This document shows positions 1 to 13,700 of a stretch of 64,000 nt of DNA, piece after piece (positions within the stretch are counted from its first letter, which is position 1; each line of letters opens with the position of its first letter). The notes below the pieces were generated by a model. That model did no database searches and had not been told where the DNA came from. It was given only the letters and a program-made list of their open reading frames with translations. This stretch comes from Brachypterus glaber. Taxonomy: Eukaryota; Arthropoda; Insecta; Coleoptera; Kateretidae. The position numbers were made by a program, and so were the translations under genes. The stretch covers positions 34,871,026 through 34,935,025 of the forward strand of contig OY294048.1 of assembly GCA_958510825.1 (NCBI GenBank), given 5' to 3'.

Positions 1-113
1 TTAGGGAGGGTGTTAGGTGTAGCTAAAATATAAAATCTCTACAGCCTTTAATATTGCGATAAACGGGGTATGAAGTGTATGAATTTAAGTCAATTTGCGT
101 GACGTATTTTATG
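1..113. mobile_element. Palindromic MITE family A, right part, cut by the window start
   Basis: GTATGAAGTGTATGAATTT and GCGTGACGTATTTTATGAAC match the right arms at 46847-47056 and 63684-63870. Confidence 0.75.
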
Positions 114-207
114 AACGACCCCTAATCCTATAAAAAATATGACAAAATAACAAGACATTAAGCAAACAAAAGCACAATTCGATCCATATCTATCCATAAT
201 GATATTA

Positions 208-335
208 TATTATGCACCTAGTATGCGAACTAAGTCTTTAGTGTTCGAGACTGAAGTTTTTTTGTTGAGACGGAGTCGAGGCAAAAAATCAGTCGAGAAC
301 ACTTAAGACAGTTCGCATACGTGGTGCATATACTA
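208..335. mobile_element. Hairpin MITE with CG-rich centre
   Basis: TATTATGCACCTAGTATGCG at 208 has an inverse at 306-335 and another, better inverse at 504-531. Centre GAGACGGAGTCGAGG. Confidence 0.7.
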
Positions 336-619
336 TTTTTTCTACTATCTAAAGGTAGTAACTCCAAATATTAGTTACTAATCTAGTTTAAAAACTATTT
401 TGACATAGCTGTTAGTTTGACAAGTAACTTGAAAAAAGTTACCAGATGTCTTATTTTTTTTTATTATTGACCGTAGTCAATAAACAATGCTTAACAACGG
501 TCAACTTAGTTCGCATACTAGGTGCATAATACACTATTATTAAAATCATTGATTATAAATATTATTAAAAACCTTGTTATGAGTATTTTCGGTTAAAATT
601 TATATTTTTTTTAATTATA

Positions 620-737
620 GGCTTACCCAATAATTACCACTAAACTAAGAATTTAACCTATGAAATGCCAGATTTACATATTTGTCACATTTCATTTCAT
701 TGATTAAATTCTTAGTGTTAATAATTGGGTAAACCAA
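620..737. mobile_element. Palindromic MITE
   Basis: GCTTACCCAATAATTACCAC at 620 inverted at 703-737; arms about 36 bp with an AAATG-rich centre. Confidence 0.75.
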
Positions 738-806
738 CCTTTAGTTGCTTTAAGTGAATGTCTTCAAATGACTTTTATTTAAGTTATACAATTGTGGCAT
801 TAAATA

Positions 807-807
<1 letters not shown>

Positions 808-881
<74 letters not shown>

Positions 882-887
882 ATATAT
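808..887. repeat. (TA)n microsatellite
   Basis: About 80 bp of TA with rare TTTA interruptions. Confidence 0.97.
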
Positions 888-1188
888 CGGGACAACCTCA
901 AAAATTTTCGTTTCATTTTTATATTTTTTTTCATGGATTAACATGGGATTATTTTAAAAATTAAAAACTAGGTTACGTTTTGACATAACTGAATTATTTA
1001 GAAGTTTACTGTCAAAAAATATTAAATTAATAAATTAATATTTATTGATTCATTAAATTTTACACAAATGTAATTATTTAAATAATAATAAAATTTATAT
1101 TCTTTGGATCAAAGTTGTACTATACGGGTAAAGAATATGTGTTTAATATTCATTTTTCTCTTCAGTACAGCTAAAAACTCACAAGGTT

Positions 1189-1448
1189 TTATAAATTTTC
1201 TACTGCAAATGGATTTAAGTTTAAGAGTTCATGACTGAAGAGCCTTACTGAGGTAAGCAAAAAAAAAATCCCAGTATACGGTAACTGCACCTTGTTTTTC
1301 TCGGTTTTTCTTATATACTTAAAAATTGCTTCACCATCCATTGTAGACTTTGACCACCGAGGATCGTTTTTCGGTTTGATATAAGAACCTAATGTTTTCT
1401 CAATAAAAAATTTCTTTAGAAACAGATTTGTTTCTTGAACTGTTTTCA
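1189..1448 (-). other. Exon-like open stretch, unrecognised
   Basis: Minus-strand open frame of 86 codons preceded by an acceptor-like TTTTAG at 1449. An internal AACAAG followed by GTGCAG could be a donor. The residues around DPRWSKSTMDGEAIFKYI look coding, but I do not recognise them. It is out of phase with ARHGAP19 exon 5, so it may be an alternative last exon, part of a downstream gene, or chance. Confidence 0.2.
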
Positions 1449-1893
1449 CTAAAATTGAACCTCATCCATATCTCCTAATACTAAGGACGACTGAGCATTA
1501 TTTCTCTTAAATTTCCACGATAAGTAAACTCATTTTAAATTACAATAAAGATAAAAAACACTTTTTTTACAAACTATTCGTATAACAGCAAAAAATAAAC
1601 AAACATTTGACATATTTTGACATTTTCTAAAAGATGACACAAGACCCACTATAATCTATGAAAAAAATTTTGTCCCGATGTTTAATGCCACCACTGTACT
1701 TTAATGGACACATTTCATTTCATTGGTTAAAGTTTTCAATTAGTTAATGATTGGAAGTATAACTTTTATTTAGTTTTATTAGTTAAAAAGCCGTAAACAA
1801 TATCTGAAATATTAACTTTAAATATTACTAGAGTTTAATAAGATAGATAAAAAATTGTTATAGGAAAAAAAGCAAACAATTTCTACAATTTAC

Positions 1894-2265
1894 CTGCATA
1901 GCTCTGGTCATCCTCTGAGTCGACCTTGTTATAGGTGACATAGACTTTCTGTCCTGATCCTCAGGAGTAAAAATAATATCAGGGCATGCTCTTAGAGGTA
2001 AACATGCTGGAGTGCTTGTTAAGTAAGGATTACATGCCCTATCTCGTTCTCCAGCATCGTCTAAACTTAGATCAGGCTCCGAATGACGTCTTTTGTGGAC
2101 TTTTAAGCTACACCCGGGCAGGAGAGCGTCAGTCGATAAATTTTCGTTGCTGTTCGCGGATTTTTTGATTTTTTTAGCAAGTGATTCGTCGTTACTGACG
2201 TCACTGCTGGTATCGCAGTTCCCGCAAAATAACCGAGCTCGGGCTATTAGTGTTTGTTGAGGACT
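1894..2265 (-). CDS. ARHGAP19: ARHGAP19-like exon 5 (C-terminal tail)
   Basis: Acceptor CTGTTCAG before 2265. It encodes a Ser-rich and basic tail with KVHKRRHSEPDLSLDD and SPITRSTQRMTRAMQ, a likely phosphorylated regulatory region. A GTAAAT donor follows CAG at 1894. If it is not used, the frame ends 13 residues later (stop 1858-1860). If it is spliced to the acceptor at 1449, a stop codon follows immediately. Confidence 0.75.
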
Positions 2266-5200
2266 CTGAACAGAAGCATGCAAAGAAAAATGTAGGTTTA
2301 GACAAAGTACCAAACATTTAAAGCACAATTCAAGCAAATGGGCATACCCATAACCTATAGGTTGGTTTTTATTTTGATAAAATATCAAATCAAACTGACT
2401 ATTAGGGTGGATAAAAAAAAAGACTATTTTTTTTACTTTATACTCTGAAAAATCGGTTGCTAGACAATTCTTACCAAATATGAGCTCTTAATGTTGATAA
2501 AAATGTTCTCCGCTTTACAATTTTCCATTTTTTCCTCAGTATTAGAAACAATTCGAAAGGAAAACTTCTATAAGAGTTACTTTTACGATAGAAACTCAAT
2601 TTTTTATAAATTTTCGTGAAACTCATAAATTAAATTAAAATTTTTCGAATTATTCATCAAAAACTATTAAAATTAGTAAGCATTGAAGTGTGACGATGAA
2701 TATCTTTTAGACGCTTAATTTAATCGACAAATCATAAGAGACCATTTTTGTAGAGCAGTTAATTTCCTACAAAACTATGAATTGCGCAATTCATAACAAT
2801 TTTTTGTAAGCGAAATTTTAAAAGCAAAACAGAAATGCCTCTTAAAATAATCAAACTTTAACCTTTGATATCTTTTAAACGGTGAGGTTTACGAAAAAAT
2901 TGTAAGAGACCTTTTTTGTAGAGCGTTCGATTTCCTACAAGAATATGAGGAGAGATAATTTTTAACGAACAGTTGTCAAAGAGATATGAATTTTTGTTTT
3001 TAATACTGAGGAAAAAATGGAAAATTGTAAAGCGGAGAACCTTTTTATCAAAATTAAGAGCTCATATTTGGTGAGAATTTTCTTGAGGTGTCTAGCAACC
3101 GATTTTTCAGAGTATAAAGTAAAAAAAATAGTCGGTTTTTTTGACCCACCCTACTGACTATTCTACTAACCCCCTTGTAAGGGATCCAAGTGGGGCCGGC
3201 GCTTGTAGCCCGTCTTACATTAAGCAATTTTTTTGCTGGCTAAGACGGAATTCAACCACTTGAATCTCAGGGCTTTAATTTCGGAGCCGTTGATTCAGGG
3301 GCGGTCATATTGCATTTGCGAGGGGGGCATGTTGGATGGACGGGGGTTTTGAAGGCGTGCCGGCACCATTCCATGCGTAAAAAAACAAGCTCAAAGGTCT
3401 CCCTCAAACTGATTTCATTGGTATTTTTTTAATTAAATTATGGACAAAGAGGAAGGGAGCATACCCCCTTTACTCGCGCCTGATTTCACTAGTGAATTTC
3501 GTCTTGCATAGCATGAAACTTGCTTAACCCATTAGCGCCCAGTTTTATTTCTAATTTTAATTTTATTTTTTGTATGATATCACTTGGTATCACCTGAGCG
3601 TTAATTGGTTAACTGGTTTATTTTCGGGATGATTTGTACGTGATTTTCGGATAACCCATTAGCGCCCAAAGCTTCCTTAAGCTTCCACGATGGGTCTACT
3701 CGTCGAGAACAGTTCATGAATTAAATTCATGTGACTACTGAGCGTGAAAGTTGAATAAGGCTGTTGCAGTATGTAGGTTAGGTTATCAAAAGTGGTTAAA
3801 GTAATTTTTTGCATTAAATCATGTGATGTTTTTATTTAAATGAATCATAAATAGTAAATAATTTGCTGTAAATGTCAAAATAAAAACCACCTTAGCAAAC
3901 ATATTAAATAAATTATTTATGATAAATGAAATTATTAAATCATTATTGTTGGGCAAAAAAAAGTACACATAACTATTTTTAAAATTTTTCTTTTAAGGGT
4001 TAATTCTACATCAAAAATATTTAAAAAAGAGTTCCTGTATACATATGTTCAAAAACGGCATGTAAGGGAGCTACGCCTCTTCAAGGAAGACTCCAACAAT
4101 TCGGTTTTTAGCGTAGCTCCCTTTTGGGTCATATTTTTATAGAAACTTTTTTCATATTTTTTATGCAGCATCGCCACTTAAAAGAATTAAGGCTGTTTAA
4201 GAATCATTCTTGTACAGGTTGATTTTTGTATTTGCATTTGTAGTGGCAAGTTATAACTGATATATAATATAATAAACTTACAAAAGAATAGTTAAGGACA
4301 CTAGATCAATATAGTTCCCTTTCCACTACTTGCGCAGTGGCGGCGCAAAAAGGTGTTTTTCATTTTATGAGCTTGAAACATAGAATTCCAAAGATTTTTT
4401 TTATATTCCACTGAAAAGCTACTTTTTTATGTTTAAAATTTAAACTAATATGCATTAATAAAAATTAAAATCAACCTGCTTAAGAAGACTTTTTACTTAG
4501 TCACTTAATTCTTCACTTTTTTTACACTTTAGTTATTATATTATAAAGTTACTTACATTTAAAATTTCTTCACTAGACGACCTTAACTGACTAAATCCAC
4601 CTTTCTTAACACTTTTTGCCAAGCTTTTTTGGAAAATGTGTTTTTTGATTGAATCTCCCAAACTTTTTTTAGCCATACTACTCCTAATTACTTGCAACGG
4701 TGTCCCATGTCCATTTTCTTTGTTAAATTGTTTTACCAGTTTACGTTTTTTTGAAGATTCTGGCAGGCTCTAGTAAAACAAACCACAATATAGGTACTCC
4801 AAGTGGAGTAATATTGCTTTCCCATTTTGGATATTTTCAAAATTTCGGAAAGCATTGTATTCGTGCAAAAATTTTCATTTTTTGCGTATTTTTGCGTTTT
4901 ATGACGTTTTATGTCGATATAAATCCATTTAAAAAAAAAAAAATTGTCGATCGTTCGGTCGATCGTTCTGTCCGGAAAATCTTGTAAGCACGATAACTTA
5001 AGAACGCTTTAAGCTAGAGACTTGAAAATTAGCATACAGTTATGCTAACAAAAGTTCTCGCTCGGGATTGTTTTTGGTGAACATTGGGATGCGGCAAGGG
5101 GGGCAAATGGGGAAAAAAAAAAATTTACAAAAATTTGAAAATTGCTATATAGGGGTTTTTAAGGTTGCTGAAGTTGAATCTAATAATAAAAATTTTCTAA

Positions 5201-7752
5201 CTCCACCCCCGCAGGGGTAAGGGGGTAAATATTTTAAAATATTTTCGTCGAAATTGGTATATAGGGGTTTTTGGAGTCGACGAAAGTCCAAATGGATCTG
5301 ATAATAATTTTTTTCTAATCACACCCCAGGGGTGGAGGGTAATTTTCGTGAAAACTGGTATATTGGGGTTTTTTAGGTTGCTGAAAGTGAATCTGATAAT
5401 AAAAAAATTCTAATTTCTCCCCCTGAGGGGTGGGGGGTAGTTTTCGTAAAAATTTGTGTATTGGGGTTTTTGAGGTGGCTGAAAGTGAATCTGAATATAA
5501 AAAATTCTAACTCTACCCCCAAAGGGGCGAGGGGAAAATTGGTATATTGGGGTTTTTAAGGGTTGCGGAAAGAGAATCTGATAATAAAAAAAAATCTAAC
5601 TCCACCCCCTAAGAGGCAGGGGGTAGTTTTCGTGAAAATTGGTATAATTTTAAGATTGCTAAAAGTGAATCTGATAATAAAAAAAACATTTTACGCGCGG
5701 AGGTAAAAAAGCTCTTTTACTGGGTAATGTATTTTTTATGAATTAAGTTTTTTCGTTGCAAAATAAAATTATGTGCAACAAAGGGTTAAGTATGTTTTAT
5801 ATTTTTTTTTTTTTATGTAAGATATAATTAATATAATATAATTAATTGTATTTTGAAAATTACGTTTTTCGGCGCGCCGGTCACGCCTTTATATATTTTG
5901 CTTGTTTAGGGTAAGAACTACCAGCTTCCTCGGACCAATAGTTTTTAAGAAATAAGTACCAAAGCTTAAAAAGCCAGCTGAAAAATTTTGATACATATTT
6001 TTTTAAATGTCAAAAACGTCAAAAAATATCGCAAAAGAAATGCTTATAATATATAAATATTAGAGTGCCCATATTATGGGCACTCTAATATTTCATTTGC
6101 CTATTTATGGATACTTTTTCCCGTTAGCAATATAGTGCGCCGATTAATAACGCACCGCCACCGATTAAAAACTGTTCGGTGCACACCTCTACTTTCAAGC
6201 AATAAACATTTTTCAAAAATGTTTTATTAGCGCAAGACTTGGCAAAAGTAAAATATACCTACCTGTATATGAGCATAAAGCTGTGCTAAAGCAGTTTCAG
6301 TTGGGTTAGACTCGTTTTCCTTTGCTGTTCTCTCATGGTCCACAAAAGTAAACACAGTGTTCGCCGCGTCATTGACCGACTCGTTTAATCTCTTACTGGG
6401 AGAGAAAATTTTCCTCTTTTCATATCTAGCCCTAAAATCAACTATCAACTTTTGGGGCACCTTAAACAGCTCCGGGGCTTTTGTTATCATAAAAGAAACT
6501 ATACCAAACAGCGTTTGAGAATTCGTTAGCAAGTTTTCTGGAGACAACTTTCTGGGGCACAACAAGTGAGGGGTAAATAATTTGGCAAGATTGTCAGGAG
6601 ACATTTTGTTGTTGGCTTCAAACGATGCCACAAAATGTAATAAGTTTAGAATATCTTTTAATAATACTGTATTTTCTGTTGGGAGTAAGAGTAGTAATAG
6701 TTGTAAAGCTTCAAGCAATTTGGTTTCTTGCATTGGTCTTTCGTTTATACCGCATAATTCTGAAAAATACAAAAAAATATATATATTTTTATTTATTTGG
6801 GTTTCACAAAGTTTATTTTGGGAAACGCAAACGGGTATCGTAAGAAAATGATAAAAAAATTGTCGCACAAGAAACAATTTGAAGCTGGTTGTCATGGTAA
6901 AAAAGTGATAGGTACAGAGGCAAATCTTATCTACTAATTTTTGGAATAGTGATGACAAACCATTTTTACTTAAATGATGGGCTATACAATGGGGCAGGTT
7001 GGAGTAATGTCTTAAGGTTGCAAGAGCATAATAAATACCTGCTATTTGACAGTATGCAGGAAAATGTCCCTCAGTAAGTAAAGGGTCAGGAAGTTCAGCC
7101 AAAAAGCCCTTTAATACTGAGGCACAATCGTGCACGCTGTAACTGCCGCCTTCCAACTGTAATGTTATGCCTTGGTTCAGCAGGTTTCTCAATTCCTGCA
7201 TTCGTTCTAATGAACCAGTCCGTCGAAATATGCCCTCAGTTTTAATATCTGAAAAATTAAATTGACAAATAGTATAGTGTTCATAGGTTAAGGCGGTCCC
7301 ACACTACACGCGAGTGTCTTCACAAGTGCCCTTGCAAATGTCCTTTCGATTGGTGCGGGAGCGTCTCCTAGTACGAATATTTGGCGAATTTCGGTATATT
7401 GTACACGGAGACGCTCCCACACAACGAACTAATAACTCTTCTCTCTAGAATACGCTTACCGTTAATATAAAGTATCGCCAACATCTCGGTTTGTTTGTAA
7501 ACAAATAGTAGGTATATTCAGGCCTGAACAATAGCATTAAGCAGTAAGTGTTATTGTTGTCTCTGTTAGAACAAAGCTGTGAATGTATGTTGGCCACGCT
7601 TTTGTTAGTTTTACATCGGCACTTAGTGCTACTAAGAGTGCCGATGTATTGAAATCTTCGCCGAAAAGTCAAAATCTTTGACCACGTTTTTTCACATTTC
7701 TCGACGTTTCAACCATTCTGAGTCGAAATCAGTAAAAAAAAATTTTGCGTCC

Positions 7753-7784
<32 letters not shown>

Positions 7785-10700
7785 GGGTGTAAACTCTCTA
7801 ACTCCATTTCTACATGAGATATCGACTTGCGGTTTTTTTGCATATTGTTTCTTATCGTACTCCAAAGAGCTGATTAGATTTTGGGTGTAAACGATTGGGG
7901 GTAAGGAGCGTTTTTTGTTTATAATTAAGGCAATTATTATTGTATTTGGTTAATTTAGCACTTATATAAAAGATAAATTGGTCAAAAAATGTTATAAACA
8001 ACGTTTTCCTAAAACGCATTGTTTTCGAGATATTGGCGTTTAAAGCAGTAAAAGGTTTTTTTAGCATATCTCACATATTTATAACCCGATTTCAAAAAAT
8101 TATATTCTAAATAAAAGCTCTTTTTAAGCCCTATAAAAAATGTTCTATACAGTTTTTTGCTAGAATATAATGTTTTAAAGATACAGAATTTAAAATCAAA
8201 CAAAACACCTAGTTTTAAATTTGCAAACTATATGGCTCTAGTGTACAATAGTGCCGATGTTTTGACAGGGTGCTTGCAACGTTTCATCTAGTTTACGAAT
8301 GAAATGCCTATTCTAGAGAGAAGAGTTATTAGTTCGTTGCTCCCACACCAATTGACCAAGGACACTTGCAAGTGCACTTGTGAAGACACTTGCGAAGACA
8401 ATCGCGTTTAGTATGGAACCGCCTTAAAACAGGCTGTTACTTTACTATACTTGACCGAATATTAGTCGTACTCTGCAGTGACAGAAAAAAACTTAGAATA
8501 ACCTCTGATGCTGCTTGCAACTGTTTTTAAACAAAATAGTTTTCCCCATAGTTCATTTTTACAAAAAACAAATAATGCTACCAACCAAAGAACCCCGATG
8601 GTTTATGATTTATGAATAAGGTCCGTAAGTGGATGAACTATCCTAGGAAAATGCCATTATTGGAATTGGATTGGATTGGATGACCGATTCGGTAAAAACA
8701 GAGTCGGATTTCTACAAAAAGCTAGTATCAGAATAGTAGGGAAAAGGGGGGGAATACCGTGCCCCTAAGGCAAAAGCTTGTGCTAATTAAAAAAAAGCTA
8801 TTTTGACACATAATACGCTTTTGCGCGACCTCGTAGGTATTTTCCATTTAACTGAAATAAAAACATAAAAAAGTTTTTCACCCTGAAAATTTCTATACAT
8901 GATAATATAGTTTTGCTTATTTTTTAATTTTTAAAAAAGTGGAAACAGAACCCAAAATTTATACAGTGTGTCTCAGAAAGCAGTTCAAATCTAACAAATT
9001 TAAAATAGCATAACTTATTTTTTTTAATGGCACCCTATAGTTTTTAGAGAATTGAATTTTCTTTAAAATGAATATAGGATACCCTATACCCAACATTAAC
9101 CTTTTTCGAGTTATTTCCAAATGATTATGAAAAAAGGCGTATTTCTGTTAATTTTTAAAGTTGTATTTAATCAAGTAGACGTTTCGTTTTTATTTCTTTA
9201 ACGTAAATGACATCGTAATTATACTTAAATGAGTCTCGTTCCTCGAGATATTAAGAAAACTAGGTAGTACGCCATCTGGTGTCTACTTAAACCACTATAT
9301 TTCAAAGATTTCAAAATTTCCCGCCACTCTGTCGGTAACAAGGTTATCTTCATTAAAGTTATCTAGTGTCGAACGAAAGCCACGCCAAAAGATTTAGAAT
9401 ACATTTTATTAAAATAAAGGTGTTTATTGAACTTAAAAAGATGAACCAAAACAAGAAAAAGAGGGATCGTAGCCTGGAAGAAAGAATGGACAGGTTAGAG
9501 GCGATGATAGAAAGAATTCCAGAATATTTCGATGCTTCACGTGGAAAGAAACGGAAGATCGAAGAAACGAAAGGTAAGTGGAAATTGGTACATGCAGGAG
9601 GTTTTAAAATCCTCAAAAATGCAGAAAGTATCAAAAAAACCATAAAGTACAGTCTAGAAGGCAAATGCATGAGGTCTTAAAATCCTCTTAGCCTTGTCAC
9701 CTTGCAACAATAATGTGGTTTTTAAACCCTCTTAAGTGCAGGAAGTATCAAAAAATCAAAAACAAAAGTGCAGTCTAGAAGGCAAATGCTTGAGGTCTTA
9801 AAATCCTCGATATAAAGCATGAGGTCTTAAAATCCTCTTAGCCTTGTCACATTGCAACAATAATGAGGTTTTTAAACCCTCATAAGTGCAGGAAGTATCA
9901 AAAAATCAAAAACAAAAGTGCAGTCTAGAAGGCAAATGCTTGAGGTCTTAAAATCCTCGATATAAAGCATGAGGTCTTAAAATCCTCTTAGCCTTGTCAC
10001 CTTGCAACAATAATGAGGTTTTTAAACCCTCATAAGTGCAGGAAGTATCAAAAAATCAAAAACAAAAGTGCAGTCTAGAAGGCAAATGCATGAGGTCTTA
10101 AAATCCTTAATATAAAGTATGAGGTCTTAAAATCCTCTTAGCCTTATCACCTTGCAACAAATGAGGTTTTAAAACCCTCAAAAATGCAGGTGGAAAAAAG
10201 TTTAATCTTTTTTAGCATATTTCCAAATGATTATGAAAAAAGGCGTATTTCTGTTAATTTTTAAAGTTGTATTTAATCAAGTAGACGTTTCGTTTTTATT
10301 TCTTTAACGTAAATGACATCGTAATTATACTTAAATGAGTCTCGTTCCTCGAGATATTAAGAAAACTAGGTAGTACGCCATCTGGTGTCTACTTAAACCA
10401 CTATATTTCAAAGATTTCAAAATTTCCCGCCACTCTGTCGGTAACAAGGTTATCTTCATTAAAGTTATCTAGTGTCGAACGAAAGCCACGCCAAAAGATT
10501 TAGAATACATTTTATTAAAATAAAGGTGTTTATTGAACTTAAAAAGATGAACCAAAACAAGAAAAAGAGGGATCGTAGCCTGGAAGAAAGAATGGACAGG
10601 TTAGAGGCGATGATAGAAAGAATTCCAGAATATTTCGATGCTTCACGTGGAAAGAAACGGAAGATCGAAGAAACGAAAGGTAAGTGGAAATTGGTACATG

Positions 10701-13700
10701 CAGGAGGTTTTAAAATCCTCAAAAATGCAGAAAGTATCAAAAAAACCATAAAGTACAGTCTAGAAGGCAAATGCATGAGGTCTTAAAATCCTCTTAGCCT
10801 TGTCACCTTGCAACAATAATGTGGTTTTTAAACCCTCTTAAGTGCAGGAAGTATCAAAAAATCAAAAACAAAAGTGCAGTCTAGAAGGCAAATGCTTGAG
10901 GTCTTAAAATCCTCGATATAAAGCATGAGGTCTTAAAATCCTCTTAGCCTTGTCACATTGCAACAATAATGAGGTTTTTAAACCCTCATAAGTGCAGGAA
11001 GTATCAAAAAATCAAAAACAAAAGTGCAGTCTAGAAGGCAAATGCTTGAGGTCTTAAAATCCTCGATATAAAGCATGAGGTCTTAAAATCCTCTTAGCCT
11101 TGTCACCTTGCAACAATAATGAGGTTTTTAAACCCTCATAAGTGCAGGAAGTATCAAAAAATCAAAAACAAAAGTGCAGTCTAGAAGGCAAATGCATGAG
11201 GTCTTAAAATCCTTAATATAAAGTATGAGGTCTTAAAATCCTCTTAGCCTTATCACCTTGCAACAAATGAGGTTTTAAAACCCTCAAAAATGCAGGTGGA
11301 AAAAAGTTTAATCTTTTTTAGCATTATACAGGTTAAAAATACAACTGTTCAATAAATAAGCAGTCAGAAAGGTAAATGCTTCAGGTCTCAGACTTAGCAT
11401 GAGGTTTTTAAAAAATCCTCTACAGCCTTATCTACTGTTGTTAAATAAGGTTTTAAAATCCTTTTTATTTTGTTGTAGAAAAAAGATTTAACCTTTTTGA
11501 CTCCGATGAAAATTCTGACTTGGAGAGTGAGATCAAAGATACAAATGAGCAAGATGAAAGTAGGATTATGGAAGAAACAAAGGAACAGGATGAAAATAAA
11601 CTCATTGGCTGCCTCGGTGAAAATCCTGAGTTAATTTTTGATGTTAAAGGAAAGGATTTACATCCGCAAATTAAATCAATAATAATAATAGCCATATTAA
11701 ACAATAAGGAAAACATGGAAGAGGTGTTAATAAATATGGCTGATGCAGGAAAGGTTATGGGGGAAGTATTTCATAGTATTAAGAAGAAGAAGTTTGTTAA
11801 ATCCTAATTTATCCAAGGAAGTCAAGGAAATAACAAAAGAAAATCCAATTACAAAAAACTTGTTTGGAGATAATTTGGAGGAGCAAGTAAAATCTTCCAT
11901 TGCTCTTCGAAAAACTAGCAAGGAAATATTTAACAAAGAAAATAAGAAAACCCCTTCAAATGCATATAATTCATCTGTTGCATATAAAAATACTTTGGTT
12001 CGCAATCCAAAAAACTTGAAAGCCCCTGCTCGTCCAAGGGGAAGAGGGGCGAGGACAGGGTTCAAACAAAATGTGACTCCCCAGTACAGGTCCTACAAGC
12101 GACCTCTCCAGCGAACATAGAGGTGAGTTATGCTGGACGACTAAAAAACTTTTATAATTTATGGAAGAAAATTACTAGTAATAAGGTGGTTTTAAACATT
12201 GTTAAGGGTTTTGAAATTCCATTTGAAACTGCCCTGGTTGAAATTAAGTCAAATCAATTAGTTAAATTATTAGATGATCCGGTGGCAATAAAAACTGCCA
12301 TTAATGACCTTTTGAGAATTGGAGCTATTGTCCCATCTTTCGATGAACCTGGTCAATTCATATCATCTTTCTTTTTGGTTAAAAAACCCAATAAAAAAGA
12401 TAGATTTATTTTAAATTTAAAAAGGCTCAATAAGTTTGTAGTTGCCCCACATTTTGAACTGAAAGATTTAAGAATGGTTTATAAACTTATAAATAAAGGA
12501 AATTTTATGATAACTATTGATTTGAAAAATGCATATTTTTTATTATCTGCAAGAAAAAAGTTTAGAAAATATTTAAAATTTTATTTTAATAACAAATTGT
12601 ATGAGTTTACTTGTCTTCCTAATGGCTTATCCATAGGCCCTTATATTTTTACCAAGTTAATGAAACCAGTCTTGGGGTTTTTACGGAGGGCTGGAATAGT
12701 TTGTGTTATATACTTTGACGATTTTCATTTCATAATAAATTATGAAAAGAGTTCACTCATACCTTCACAAATATGTACGTTTCTTGGTTTTATATTAAAT
12801 AGTAATCTTTTGCAAATATCTTTAGGCGAAGAAAAACGCTTTAAGGTTTTAAAGATGGTAAAATATTTTAAAACATTTCCTGTTTGTAAAATAAGGAAAT
12901 TTGCACAATTTGTAGGTACATTAATTTCGGTCTGTACAGCAATAAAATATGGGTTATTGTACACCAGGAGTTTTGAAAAAGCAAAGTTTAGTGCTTTGGC
13001 TAAAAATAATAATAATTTTGACAAAATTTTTAAGATTAATAAAAAATTATGGGATGACTTAAGATAGTGGGAAAACCATATTTTGACATCAAATAATGAA
13101 ATTAATAAAGATTATTATGATTTGGAAATGTATACAGATTCTAGCTTAGAGGGCTATGGAGTATTTTGCAATGGTAAGCATTCCTTTGGGTGGTGGAATG
13201 AACAACAAAAATTAAATCATATTAATATGTTAGAACTTCTTGCAGTTTTTTACGGACTGAAGTGTTTTGCAAAAGATTTACGTTCAGTTAATATTTTATT
13301 ACATATTGATAACACTACGGCTATTGCTTATGTAAATAGAATGGGTAGTATAAAGTTTCCTATACTTAACAAATTAGCTAAAGAGATATGGCAATGGTGC
13401 GAGGAACGAGATATATGGTTGTATGCAAAATATATAAATACAAAATATAATAAAGTTTCATTAAATACAGAATGGGAACTGGATAGGAAAGCATACAGCC
13501 TTATAATAGAAAAATTTGATTCACCCAATATTGACTTATTTGCTTCTCAAGCTAATAACAAATGTAAGAGATAGATACTTTTCATAGGGAAGAGATCCGG
13601 GATCCGAAGCAGTTGATGCTTTTACAGTAAATTGGTCGGAATTAAGGTTTTATGCTTTCCCTCCATTTTCCCTAATTTTAAGAACAATCAGAAAAATTTG

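Larger units (their letters stand above)
10219..11324 (+). repeat. 1,106-bp tandem duplication, unit 2
   Basis: Second unit, directly abutting the first. After GCAT at 11321-11324 the sequence continues into the gag acceptor region, whereas unit 1 loops back to the flank. Confidence 0.95.

Noticed and set aside
758..964. 68-codon frame through the TA microsatellite
   Set aside because: The protein is mostly alternating Ile-Tyr from (TA)n; no coding signal outside it.
3296..3482. hAT-like MITE with CAGGGGCG and CGCGCCTG ends
   Set aside because: The 8 bases on each side (CGTTGATT and ATTTCACT) do not match, so no target duplication supports it.
9359..9670. Minus-strand 103-codon frame, repeated at 10465-10776
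   Set aside because: Shadow of the DIRS gag exon and duplicated with it; hydrophobic residues come from the complementary A-rich strand.
9594..11300. CRISPR-like array of palindromic repeats
   Set aside because: Units are 150 bp without unique spacers and lie in a eukaryotic retrotransposon; no cas genes.
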